Shown in pieces: positions 48,692 to 60,700 of a DNA stretch of 64,000 bases (its first letter is position 1; every line of letters begins with the position of its first letter). The stretch lies in assembly GCA_030867875.1 (NCBI GenBank), contig JAOWCC010001634.1, positions 100,605,321-100,669,320 on the forward strand, in the 5' to 3' direction. A program made the position numbers and the translations under genes. A model generated the notes under the pieces. The model searched no databases and was not told the DNA's origin. It saw only the letters and a list, made by a program, of their open reading frames with translations. Origin of the DNA: Actinernus sp. WN-2022. Lineage: Eukaryota > Cnidaria > Anthozoa > Actiniaria > Actinernidae.

Positions 48692-49113
48692 CCGGTAACA
48701 AAACAAGCGGGGGACTGGAACCGAGTCAGTACAACTAATTCAATTAATAACTAGTCAAAGTGAGCATTATTTTCCAAAAGAACAGATCAAACTTAGCTAG
48801 TCTGGAAAGTTTCGTGAACTTTGGCTCAATATTGACGATGTTAGAAGGCATCAAATGTGTCAATTTTCCCATACAAACTCTCTTATATATTTTTTAACGT
48901 TGTCCCTCCAAACCATACATTCATTGTAAAAATTTGGAGAGACAAAGAAATTTCAATTGCTTATAATTCAGACGATATTCACTCGAATCACGTCAAACTT
49001 GGCACACATGCTAATTTCAACATGCTCTATCATGTGATGGACTTCATTTTAGAATTAGAGTAATTCTGATAAACTCGTTCCCAGTCCCCTGCTCGTTTTG
49101 TTACCGGCCACAA
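48692..49113. mobile_element. 422-bp inverted-repeat element
   Basis: Ends GCCGGTAACAAAACAAGC and the complement of GCCGGTAACAAAACGAGC, about 37 bp of repeat continuing through GGGGACTGG. The interior is AT-rich with an unsupported 68-codon frame. No obvious target duplication. Confidence 0.75.
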
Positions 49114-49350
49114 ACCTTTGGTTTTGCATTTGCTCAGTTTTCCTATTGGCTGTGAAAATGTTTTGTGAGTATCAGCCAATCAAGTGCTAAACTAAAACCA
49201 AACGTGTTTTTCTCCATCACGCCATCGACGACAGCGTTTACGGCTTTTCCTCGCGATTGGTTCAAGTAAAACCAATCGTGAATTACTTCAGTTCGTGATT
49301 GGCCCATTGTGTTACTTTGGTTTTGGTTTTATGACACTCAATTGAATACC
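49114..49350. repeat. CCAAT-rich repeat related to 50569-50739
   Basis: Shares TTTGGTTTTGCATTT, CCTATTGGCTG and CACTCAATTGAAT-type blocks with the insertion in the left terminal repeat of the 12.2-kb element. Probably an older copy of the same MITE. Confidence 0.5.
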
Positions 49351-49753
49351 GCCCCAATACAGGCGGCATCACTTCACCTAATATCCTAAGTTTTTTGGTA
49401 TCATGCAAAGTAGAGCAGCCATGTTTGAATAGGGTCTAGTTTCAGCAGAAATTACAGCACAAAGTACCGAAATGCTGTCCGTTCTTTGCTTGAACTGTTG
49501 CTTTTAATCGAACAACCTTAATATTCCAGTCAGGATCGCTGAGCTTTAATTACATGTAATAGACTATCCATTAATCAGAATTGAAGAAATATGAAGTACT
49601 GATGTAAATATTCCTTACAGAACGTTCTTTACCCAAAATCAGGACAGAATAATAACGATAATTAATGTTTATATTCGGAAAATCCCATGTAAAAATGATC
49701 AGAAATTAAATGAATCCTGTGTGAAGAACGCCCTTGTTGTTGTCGGTTATAAA

Positions 49754-50137
49754 AGTGCATAGGAGCCCAATTTGTTTATCATTAATATCGATTCTACATC
49801 AAGTGAATCAGTTGAATGGTAGAATATTTCTTGGTGTCCAATATGCTAATGCCTGACGTTACATCAGGCATTTATTATACGAAAAATATGCTGGTAGAGA
49901 TTTTTTTTATAAACATCTGTTATATTTGAAGCTTGATCAGCTTCTATATATCTGAAGCTAAATCAGAACACAGTTCCATTCACAAGAAGAAAGAAATGAC
50001 AATAAACTCCTGGTTTGACGTCATATTAGTATTTTGGAAGTATAAACCTCTAACACCTAAATCAAGAAATATTCTATTATTCAACTATTCACTTGATGTA
50101 AAATCAATATTAATGATACAAAGGGCTTATGGGCACT
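49754..50137. mobile_element. piggyBac-like miniature element, copy 1
   Basis: Ends AGTGCATAGGAGCCCAA and GGGCTTATGGGCACT. The right flank is TTAA (50138-50141); the left flank is TAAA, one change from TTAA. Internal blocks match 59782-60190 in order. Confidence 0.65.
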
Positions 50138-50484
50138 TTAAGGACAGGCCAAGGCCCGTGTCGATTTGTGCTCGTAAAACTAGCATTTTATGCGAGCCAG
50201 ACAGTACCGCTCGAACGAGCCACAGCATTGGCTTACCCAACAATACAAAACACCCTAACTGATACAGTAGTACAAAAACAATAGAACTGCAGTATAATGG
50301 TCCAGTCAAAATACAGGTCTCGAGCGGTACTGTATCACTCTTTAATGCGCCCAGCAATATGCTCGCACTTTGCGAAATTATGCCAGAATTTATGGCCCCA
50401 CAGTCCCCCTAGACGCTTTGCGGGCGCACGCGTTCAGTCGCCATTTTGTTGCAGTCGAAAATTGGTGCACGTGGAGCAATACTT

Positions 50485-50491
50485 GATAACC
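50485..50491 (+). other. Target site duplication, left copy (GATAACC)
   Basis: Seven bases identical to 62732-62738 and directly abutting the CACAGG terminus. Confidence 0.85.
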
Positions 50492-50568
50492 CACAGGCAG
50501 CCCAAGCTCACGATTTGTGGCTCTTACAAATCCTACGGTAGATTACGTGATCACTCGCGCAAGATTGA

Positions 50569-50739
50569 AGTGTTTTGGTTTTGCGTTTACTAAGCTCTCC
50601 TATTGGCTGAGAAAGTAAACCAACCAATCAGAATCCAAAGTAAAACCAAACGCGAGAAGCCATTTATGAGTTACTTGTGATTACTCGCTCCTATGATTGG
50701 CTGGCTGTGGGTAATTTGCGTTTGGTTTCACTACACTCA
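50569..50739. mobile_element. CCAAT-rich MITE inserted in the left terminal repeat
   Basis: Absent from the right terminal repeat; flanked by ATTGA at 50564-50568 and 50740-50744. Contains TTTTGGTTTTGCGTTTAC at one end and GCGTTTGGTTTCACTACAC at the other, and resembles 49114-49350. Confidence 0.65.
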
Positions 50740-50771
50740 ATTGAAATCCGCTCTAGCGCGCTAGAGTCACC

Positions 50772-51584
50772 GTTTTCTCCAGAAATTTCCCTTGTCATCT
50801 CACTAATAGAGTTTGCATTGATTTCTTATCGTGGTAAAATAAAGGTAATGAAATAACATTTTGCAATAAATGTACCTCGAGTGTCCTTTTCTTATGTCCT
50901 TGGGTATTCTCTTCTATTTTGGGCTAGTTTGGATCTGTTTTAGAGAGTTTTTGATTTTTGATTTTTGAGATCTCTATAATGAAAGGACAAGGCTGCACAG
51001 TCCGTTGAGCACATCAAATCACTCGAAGGGCAAAAACACACTCTAACATCACTTCAATCGTTGCCAGACTCCACAAAAGGACGTACCGAATATCTGTCTA
51101 CGTTTATTTCGGGGTGGAATTCCAAAATTTTACATTTTAGCCCTCGTAAACCACATATTTGTGGTATCAAAAACCGCTATTTGAAAACCCGCAGATGCTG
51201 GTAACTTAGTCCCGAGACAGCGGGACGTCCCGCGGATGCAAAATGCGCTCTGATTGGTTGGTCGTCGTCACGTGGGGTTCATCAGACTCCACCACGTGAT
51301 GACGACAAATCCCACGTGACAAATCCCAAGTGATTTGATGTGCTCAACGGACTGTGCAGCCTTGTCATTTCATTATAGAGAGAGATCTCAAAAATCAAAA
51401 ATCAAAAACTCTCTAAAACAGATCCAAACTAGCCCAAAATAGAAGAGAATACCCAAGGACATAAGAAAAGGACACTCGAGGTACATTTATTGCAAAATGT
51501 TATTTCATTACCTTTATTTTACCACGATAAGAAATCAATGCAAACACTATTAGTGAGATGACAAGGAACATTTCTGGAGAAAAC
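50772..51584. mobile_element. 0.8-kb long-inverted-repeat element inserted in the left terminal repeat
   Basis: Arms 50772-51022 and 51330-51584 (about 250 bp each, very similar) begin GTTTTCTCCAGAAAT and end with its complement. The spacer (51023-51329) contains another small palindrome around CACGTGG/CCACGTG. Absent from the right terminal repeat. The junction is odd: the right repeat keeps CGTTTTCTC, the same as the start of the arm, so the exact insertion point cannot be set. Confidence 0.8.
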
Positions 51585-51717
51585 GCAATCTCGTCCCCAG
51601 AGCCTGCGCTTTTTTTCGGCCAGCGGACACGAAAAGCGAAGAGCTCTGGGATAATCCATTTTGGAGACCAAAAATCCTGGTCTTCCGGTTTCATTGCGCA
51701 TGTATTGGTTAAACAAA

Positions 51718-54126
51718 ATGGCGGCGCTAGCAAAGCCAAAGGTTGATATTTTTCATGATGCCATAGACAATGCTCTGGAAAAACAAGGGAAAAAGGGACT
51801 TGATTTAAAAGAAGCTCAATACGAAGCGTTGAAGGGAATAGTAGTTTCTAACAGAGATACTCTGTGCGTTCTCCCTACTGGCTATGGAAAGTCGCTGATT
51901 TATCAGCTTCTTCCCGACATATTTGATTTTTACTTGGGTGGGGAAGCGTCAGACGAGAAAAGTGCTTCGGTTATCGTGGTTTCACCATTGAACGCTCTCA
52001 TGCAGGACCAGATAAGCAAGCTTAAAGGAAAATTAGATGTTCGCTGTGTGAAGACTCAATGTGAAATGGAAAGTGCTACCGAGATAATGAAAGTAATCTC
52101 ATTGAAACCAGGAGTTAAACAACCGTGGCAAATCCTTTTTGCTCATCCAGAGGCACTTATAGGAAACAAGCAGGTTTTTACTGAATTGCGTGCTAAAACA
52201 TATCAAGACTCTGTCAAAGCCGTTGTTGTGGATGAGGCACATCTCGTCGTGGAATGGTGAGCACTATTCTGCATTTATTTTTATTACTACATTGTACATG
52301 TTGAACTTGAAGGTTGTTTTGTTTCATAATATTTCAGGTTGTTTTTGAAACAATTATAACCTTAGCAGGGTTTGAAATTCGCGCTCGCTACATCGCTAAA
52401 TGAAATGCCAAAAGTGTATGACTAAGAAGTCCAAATGTGTGAAAATTAATAAAGACTGAGAGTGAGACCAAATAAGCTTTATTGTAGTACTGTCCGAGGT
52501 CTTGTGTTTACTAATGCTCAGCATCAGATTGTTGATGTTTAGTTCTTGTATATATTTTAATGGACTAAGTGACAATTATTAACTTGCAATAAGTTGTCAA
52601 AACTATTATGTACATATACCTGAATATATATATATTGGTATATATTACTGTACACATAAATGCACCTATCAATGAAGGGGGAGGGGGGGGGGGATTTAAC
52701 AGGCAGGGCTATGCAGAGAGTGGGGATTTTAACAAACACTTCTTGCCCCTGGTCAGGGTTATTAACTTTTAGGAACATGAGGTTGGGCAGATGGGGAATT
52801 TTGATATATTTTTCTGACCAAATGTATTGTCACAAGGATGAGGAATCTGACATTCCCCCCTCCTTGGGCTTATAACAGTGATAGGTGCATAATTATATTA
52901 TATTTTGGTTTCTACATATAATGAGTGTAATCAGTGACTTTGTTTTTGCTTTAACCAGGAAAAAATTTCGACCCTGCTATGGTAAACTTGGCTTACTTGC
53001 AAGCGTATTTCCCAAAGTTCCCCATCTAGCCCTGACAGCAACAGCAACAGTACAAACAAAGAACGACATTGTTGTGGCCCTTGGGCTTTTAAACCCATTA
53101 ATTATAGAAATTAACCCAGACCGTCCTAACATTTTCTTTGCCTCCTACTCAAGGCCAAGTAAGGGAGATGACAAGTTAGAGGGTATTCTAAAGCCTCTAG
53201 TTGATGAACTTGAAAATAAGAGACACAACTTCCCATTAACACTGATATATGCTAACCTTCAAATAATTTCAGAGTGTTTCATGTATTTCAGTCAAAATTT
53301 GGGTCCTCTGCAATATGATCCAAAAGGTGCTGCCCCCCTTGCTAAGAACAGAATGTTTACTCAATTCCATGCACAGTATCCTGAACATTATAGAGAAAGA
53401 ATTGTCCAGGAATTGGTGGAGGGTACATCTAAGCTGAAGGTGTTGTTCGTTACCATAGCGTTTGGCATTGGGGTTGATGTTAATAACATTAGACGGATTA
53501 TACACATTGGAGTTCCTTATACAATGGAGGAGTATTTCCAAGAGGCAGGAAGATGTGGCAGGGATGGGTTACCAGCAACTGCAACTATTTTTTATAATTC
53601 TTATGATATTTCAGCTGCAAAGAAAAACATGTCACATGTTATGAGGGAGTTTGTAAAGTGCAACAAGTGCAAAAGGGAGATGATTTTGTCATATTTTGGT
53701 CACAAGCTGCCAAAACAAAGTGGGCCAGACCATCTGTGCTGTGATTTCCATCAGCAGCACTGCCCATGTGAGGAATGTGTCCTTGTTTCTGCTGCACAGA
53801 TGTTTGAATTACATGAATCAGAAAACATTCAAAGTTCTTTGACATCAGAAGCCAGTGACACCACAGAATCTGTAGAGATTAGTCTTGCAATTGAGGAGAG
53901 AGAGAAATTGCGAAAGGACCTTCTTCAGTACAGAATGTTGCTTCATGGTTGTGGCAGGACCTGCGTTGGAAGTACAAGTCTTGCCAGTGGTTTTAGTTTG
54001 GAACTTATCGATATGGCCGTCAATCAAGCAAAACAGCTAACATCTGTTGAAGAAGTTAAATCAAAGCTCCCTGTTTTTGTAGATGAGCATGCTATGGCAA
54101 TTTTTAAGATTTTACAGAGGTACTAA
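51718..54126 (+). CDS. RecQ-type ATP-dependent DNA helicase of the transposon
   Basis: Two exons, 51718-52256 and 52959-54126 (TG|GTGAGC ... CCAG|G, joining within a Trp codon), giving 568 aa. The start is ATG in AACAAAATGGCGG, a strong animal context; the frame is open slightly upstream but without an ATG. SF2/RecQ motifs in order: a Gln-containing motif 0-like segment (KEAQYEAL, 31-38), Walker A TGYGKS (54-59), DEAH (172-175), ALTATA (204-209), TLIYA, FVTIAFGIGVDV and QEAGRCGRDG (motif VI). A Cys-rich zinc-binding part follows (CNKCKRE ... CPCEEC). No HRDC or long RQC domain is seen, so it is shorter than host BLM/WRN. Catalytic residues are intact. It lies tail-to-tail with the DUF6589 gene. 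Likely role: unwinding DNA during transposition or repair of the donor site (inference). Confidence 0.9.
52257..52958 (+). other. Helicase gene intron
   Basis: Canonical GTGAGC donor and CCAG acceptor; contains a poly-G run near 52686 and no recognised repeat. The intron splits the gene between helicase motifs II and III. Confidence 0.8.
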
Positions 54127-54738
54127 TTCATCATTAGCATAATAGTCTAGTTTAAAGTGCTTCCAACCCCATTGCACTTTTATTTCTTTTCAAAGTCTAG
54201 GTGAAAATAATAATAAAATATAAATTCTACATACCCTTCATTTTTAATTCATGATTAAAGTCTTGTACAAATTATTTCATGACCATGCAATTTTGGGCCT
54301 TGGTATTGTTCACTAAAGCATCATTGATGCATTTTCTATTGCAGTGTATTTCTTATCTAACAACACATGATGTACATTTGTATAATGTACTAGAGCCATA
54401 TGTTTCTAATTAGCATGCATGACTTTCCATGGTTGTGAGAAAAGCAGGGTCACATTCACCTTTTTAGCCAACTTCAATCAGTCATAGCAAACCAAGGATT
54501 CACACAAACAGAAAGGTTTTTTGCAGATGTACAGTGTACTCTAATTTATGAGGATGTATTAAAAGAAATAAAAAATGGGGTTAGATGCATTTTAAATATG
54601 TACTTAAGGACAATATCCCAAAAGCAGACAATTTCAACACTTGTGTCACTTTCTATATTGTTTGGCAATATTATTATCACGTGAATTGAGGCTGCAGTTA
54701 GTCAGTTGTCAGCCAATCTGTACTATATAGATTCAACA
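54127..54738. other. Convergent intergenic region
   Basis: 612 bp between the two stops. AATAAAA near 54212 could be the helicase poly(A) signal; no obvious signal was found for the opposite gene. Confidence 0.5.
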
Positions 54739-57700
54739 TTAATCTTCAAGAACGTATGCTTCTTCATCACTGTCATCATCATCATCACCGTCATTCGTGA
54801 TGCCATCATCATTGTCTGAATCTGAACTGTCATTGCAGTCATTGGTTACAAAAGGATTTGCAGCTAGTCTTCTTTTATGTCTTGTGAGCCATGAATGCAT
54901 AGCAGTAACATCTAGCTGATCCAATGGACTTTTACTTATACATGGGAAGGAGTGCAGGGTTCTTCCAGGTTGGTGCACAAAAGGCTTGATCTCATGCAAC
55001 ATGCCAATCATTTCTTCTACATCTTCCTTTGTGCATGAGTGTGTGTGGCTGGTAGACTCTGGTGGGATGTTTGTCTGAGTGTCAAAAACGTCTATGATCT
55101 TCTTCAAGCCATATGCTGCTGTTGTACTTCTCTCGACTGCCTTCAAAGTTTTGTTCCCACACATGCCTTTAAGTACAACCTTGAAGTGTTTCACAAGCAT
55201 CTCCATTTTCAGATCGTTGGCATAGTTATTACCTGCACCTCCCCTGATGTTAACAAATTGCCCATTTATGATGCGGTGTGCCATACGTTCTGTATAAAGG
55301 GCTTTCACATGTGTTATTAGCCTCATAGCCTCAAATGCATATTTCATGCCACGGGACCTAGAACGGAAGTACAACATCAGGAATTTCCAGTTGACTATGC
55401 TTCGTTCTCCATCCCCCTCTTTCTCTGTATCATTTAGTTGCATTAGCATTACCCCCAACTGTATGCACTGCAATGCATAATTCATCAGCCTGTCCTCTGA
55501 ATTTGGTGGCACATCTGTCATAGGAGTTGGCAGGGAAGGAGAGGTAGAAGTTTCTTCATTTGGACATGCACCTGTTTCATTAATTGTGCTACATTTAGGC
55601 TGGGCTTGTTGCAAGGGTGCTGAGGGTCTATTATATAATGCTGTCTGTTGTTTTGGCCACATGATCACTTGACCGACCTGTAGGGAATACTTCAAACCAA
55701 TATCTTCCACAGCTGCCACTTGTACTTGAACCAGATGACTTGGGATTACCTGCTGTTCCTCCATACTCACAATTGTGCCCACTGCAAGGACATCATGACC
55801 ACAGCCTGGTACTTTAGTTTGCACTAATATAACAATTTGGCCTTGAAAAATAAGATAATTAATAATAGTTAAATTGCACATAAAAAAAAGAAAGCCCTTT
55901 TGGTACATGAATATGATGGTTCACATAACTGGCATATTCTGTAAAGTAGCAGGAGAAACAATTACAAAACCTCCCCTTTTCATACTATATTTCCAACAGA
56001 GATTCTTACTTTTTCTGGGTGGAGTTAAGCCAGCACATATAACCAGAGTCAGGAGCATCCATATCTCCTGTGTAGGTGTCACAGCATTTTTACAAGGTGG
56101 GCTATTTTTAGACTATTTCCCCTGCCAATTGTTGGATTGCATCAGTGGTGGAATAAAAGTTCCTTCATTAACTACTTTTGTTATACCAAACAATATGGCT
56201 GCTATGCTTTTGTATTTTATTCCCTTAGGAATAACTGCAATTCAGAATAGCAGAAAACCATTCGAAAAATACACGTAATGTGTGAAAATGCTGTGACATA
56301 GGCCTACATGTAGTATGTTGGATGGATGTTTCTGGTTATGGGCTCCTGCAAGAGTAGACTGTGAATTTTGCTGGCTGTCGGTTCATCAAGTGAAAACTAT
56401 GCATAATTATGATTCATTAAATTGGCAGTGACTGCATGAGATACAAACATAGAGGATAATTATTGTATGGCTGCCCTCTTCAAATTATCAAATTACCTGG
56501 TAGAAGATCAGTCGTGTGTGTAGCGGATTGGGATGAGGGTGCCTGCCTTGATGACTGTATTTCCTGATTACCAGTATGGTTCTGTCCTGTACCTGAAAGT
56601 GTGCAATTGGTACAATTTTAAAACAATCAGTAATTGAAGGTTTCATAATCTAAAGTGTACATTTTATTTACAAAAACACTATTAACTTTAATAATTATCT
56701 GAAGTGTTTTTAGAGTATTTAAAATAAATTACCTTGCTGCAGGTCAGGAACCAAGTGTGAAGAAGTACATGTAGTAGGTTGGACTGACGCACTGCTGGCA
56801 TGGCTGCGTTTCCCCTCTTTCTGGTCCTGTTGTCTCCGCCATTCCTTCTCGATATCGAATTCCACCAGTACAAATTCATCAACAAACATCCCAAATGTGT
56901 TTTTGATGAATTCTTTCTTCTCTTTCAAGCTACTGTTGACTGTTGGGATTGTGATGTTGGAGGGTGTTCCACTAAGGGACTCCAGGCCAGCCCAAGTCAT
57001 GAATGCACTGCATAGATATGCCTTGGTAGCAGAGAGCATCAAGCTCTCTGCACTTTTGTAGTTGTTTTTTACTTGGCTGTACACATTGACCATTCTAAAG
57101 TGCTGCCTTAGGTGATACAAGGTCCCAACTTCTCTGCCACAAAGGGGGGTTGCTTTGTACAGCTGCTCCCAAATGTACTGAAAAGTGACAAAATTATTAT
57201 CATTATTATTATCATTAATAATGCAATGTTATTTTTTAAATTAAATTCATACTGGGGCTTTATACAGATTATAGTGTATATCATAATTATGTCTAATCCC
57301 CATTCACTTTGTATGGCGAATGAACATTTTTTTAGTGGGAATTGGGTTGGTCGGGATCACTTGCACTGTACTTGCACGGACCCCTTCAATAGATGCCAAT
57401 CGGTTTTCAATTTAGGAAAGGGATGTATTTGTATTTTAACTCTGTATTATTAGCTGTAATTGTTATTATGGTATTAATTTATTTGCGTAATTATTTACTT
57501 TTTTCCCCTCAGTTCATTAGCATGTGTTTTGCTAGAGTAAAATCAGCCTCGGTGAAGACCAAGAGTAAATAAAGCAATCTATCTATCTATGGTAATATGT
57601 TTTAAATTAGAAATGCTACCTGCTGCAGAAAGTGAAAATGTGCAACATTAAAAAATATATACATGTATATGTACTATTTCTAAAACGAGTTCAAGTGTTT

Positions 57701-60700
57701 CATCAGGGTTCCAAATTCTGAGACGGCAATAGATCCATCAGAGCTTCGCCCCTCTGGATCCATTGCTTTTTAGGTGTGTGGAACCCTGATGAAACACTCA
57801 GGATAAGTTTAAGAAATTGTCAGTCACTGATTATTGAAATCAGTCGTAGCTTTTCTAATTTTCAGACTGGTAACTCAGCCATTTCAACAAACCAATCATA
57901 TTTCAGATCAAAATGGATTTGACCAGAGTTTCTTGCCCATGGGTAAGAGATTTATGGATGTGATGAAATTAGCTTTTTATATAATTTATATGTACCTTTG
58001 CATTTATGTACATAATTTGAATTTTTTGCTTAAAATCACTGAATTTATTACCCCAAGAAATGACTGCTTCGAATGCCAAAGTGCCACACACTCCACAATA
58101 TTCTGGAACTGCTCAATTGCACTGTCGCATCCCACCCTTGTCATCTTTGCCCCAGTGACCCTCTCACGGCCTAGCAGGTCTCCACAAAGAGGGACCTTGT
58201 TTTTCAACAGGATTCTTTCCTTATGCTGAATGTCACTCTCTGCTGCAGCTTCTGTGGGTATGGCAGGCTCATCACAATTAGGACTGTAGACCTTCATTAG
58301 GAAGTTCTCTAGGTATTCAAGATACTGGCACATATCAGAGTGTTTATTCTGATTAAAAGGTACAATAGGTAGCCCAATGATTGTAGATTTCTGGGACATT
58401 TCCTTTGAAAACCTGCATTTATCAAGGACATATAGTGACACATCAGAATCACTGATAACATACACTATGTCCAGCCTGGACAGCAAATATAAAGAACTCA
58501 ATCTCACCGTGATACTGCTCCTTTAAGGTTTTGATTCAATAAGTATTATTTATGTGCTTATTTTGACAATTCCGATATTTCAACCAATCATAAGCTTACT
58601 TTTAACTATAAAGCACTTTACTGGCTTCTGGCTTGACATCTTTTCTCAGGCCAAGTTTCAGGAGTCAAGGTGTATATATGGACTGTTTGTTTTCTAAATG
58701 GTTTTCTATAATTGCCATTCTTTGCCCGGAAGCAAACTGAGCTTAACAATGCCATATTTTTAAATAATATCTTACAAAATTATTATATAAATAATTGTCC
58801 TGCTTTCAGCTTTAAAATATTTCAATAGAGATTTAAACTACCTGTGTGGGATGTGATGACAGACAGCATTTTCTAGTGGCTTCAGACAGGGAAAGAACTC
58901 CAGCAGGACTCTCATTACAAGAATGGTGAAGTCATTCCTCAACTTTTCAAGCTCTTCTCTGTTCAGGAGGTAATTGATATTTTCAAATGTATCAATATCT
59001 GCCACCAATGGATGATCATCATTGAGGTGGTCTGATGGTACTCGCTCAAATGTGAGGTACTGTGCAATCCAGTGCATGTCCGAGTTGCTATGATTGCGTA
59101 AAATTATGTTGACAAGGATTTTAAAATCAAAATTGTCAAACACAACTCGTAGTTCTCTTCCAGACTGGATCATCTGTCTAACATCAACAAGGAGCTGGCC
59201 TCCAACATCCTCCATGATGTTGTGGTAGCTCTCTCTTGTCTGGCTTATACCAATCTTTTGTAAACGCTGGAATGTCTACAGGTAAAATAAACATGAATAC
59301 AGTATGAGTGTGCTGAGCTTGCCAGTTTACTTTCAGTGGCTTAGAATAAGAATTGTACTCTTTTACATGCTCGAAGTCGGGTTACTTAAATTTAAATATA
59401 CATGTTCAAATATACATGTTCAAATATAATTTTGTATGTAATTAATACAATATGGTAATTAAGACGATTTAGGGATATAAGTGCAAAATTTATATTGCAA
59501 AGTAACAGTGGTACATGATTTAATGTGTGTCAAAGTGGGGAGGGAATTTTTCAAGCCACATGATAAAAAATAATGATATTTTAAAGACCCATGTGCTGGC
59601 AATTGCACTCCCACAGCAAATTAAGTACCATTTGAAATATATTTCAATTATCATGGAGACTTTAATGTTCAGTCACACTTTCCAGTTGGTGAACTGTGCT
59701 TATAAAATCAACATACGTGTACGTATATGTATTAAGTGTTTAGTTGGATTAATTACTGGTACTTGATAATTATTGGCTTAAAGTGCATATACATGTAAGC
59801 CCAAATTAGTTATATTTGATATCGATTAATTGTTTAAATTTCCAATATGCTAATGTGTGATGTCATCACTGACATTTGCTGAATTTCTTTGTGCTTGTGA
59901 ATTAAGCTACACTTATTTTCAAATTTAGATTTTTTTTTGTAAAATCACTTTGATAATTATAGCTTCCAAAATAATATAACTTAGAATTTTAAAATAGGTA
60001 ATTTGTCTCTACCAGCATGCTTTTGTATAATAAGTGTTGTCTGTGATGACATCCATCATTAGCATATTGGAAATATAAACCTTTATATCTCTTAGACATA
60101 ACACCCAAATCAAGAAATATTCTGCCATTGGACATTTTACTTAATGTACAATCGATATCAAGTAGAACTAATTTGGGCTTAATATGCACTTTAAGGTGCA
60201 CGTGCCAGAGGAATATCTAGGATCTGGTAGAGTTGAACTACCAAAAATACCACAAAATGGGTATAATTTCACCAACTGAAGACCCTTTCTTTCCAGTGCA
60301 ATTGTGCAAATTAAGTAGAGATTAATGATTACAGCTAGGTTATGATTAAATAATTATTATAGATATATAAATTTCATACAATGTACATGCATGTATTGTA
60401 ATACATTTTAGACTGATTACAAAATAGCATATTGAGTGATAAATAAAAACAGCTGATCTCTGGCTTTAAAGATGAAGGTCTTAAACCATTTGCAGATGTC
60501 AGAGCAAATGCAGCACATTTCTATTCAGTTATTTTAAGACCCTGAGTGATGATCTAGCCAGGGTTTGAACCCATGACCTCCTGCACAACAGTCTAGCACT
60601 TTCCACTGAGCTAACCAGGTAATAACAATTACATCTACTGACTTCTACTTTAATGCTGCACAAAGCTTTGCAGCATCTAACAAGTATAACAGGCCAACAA

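Larger units (their letters stand above)
50492..51662 (+). repeat. Left terminal inverted repeat, interrupted by two insertions
   Basis: The blocks 50492-50568, 50745-50780 and 51586-51662 together correspond to the 190-bp right repeat. The first break holds a roughly 171-bp CCAAT-rich MITE (50569-50739, flanked by ATTGA). The second holds the 0.8-kb palindromic element. The inner edge is only 55 bp before the helicase start, so this repeat probably supplies the helicase promoter, which the insertions may have altered. Confidence 0.8.

Noticed and set aside
51718..54126. Host RecQ repair helicase
   Set aside because: The gene lies between matched terminal repeats and a 7-bp duplication, and lacks HRDC; it belongs to the mobile element.
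54739..55908. 389-codon single-exon gene with its own start
   Set aside because: The phase and acceptor at 55841 join it to upstream exons of the 1,191-aa protein; the upstream 'start' lies in the intron.
60540..60622. A functional tRNA gene
   Set aside because: A- and B-box-like sequences are present, but acceptor and anticodon arms do not pair properly and a non-tRNA body follows; a SINE is the better call.
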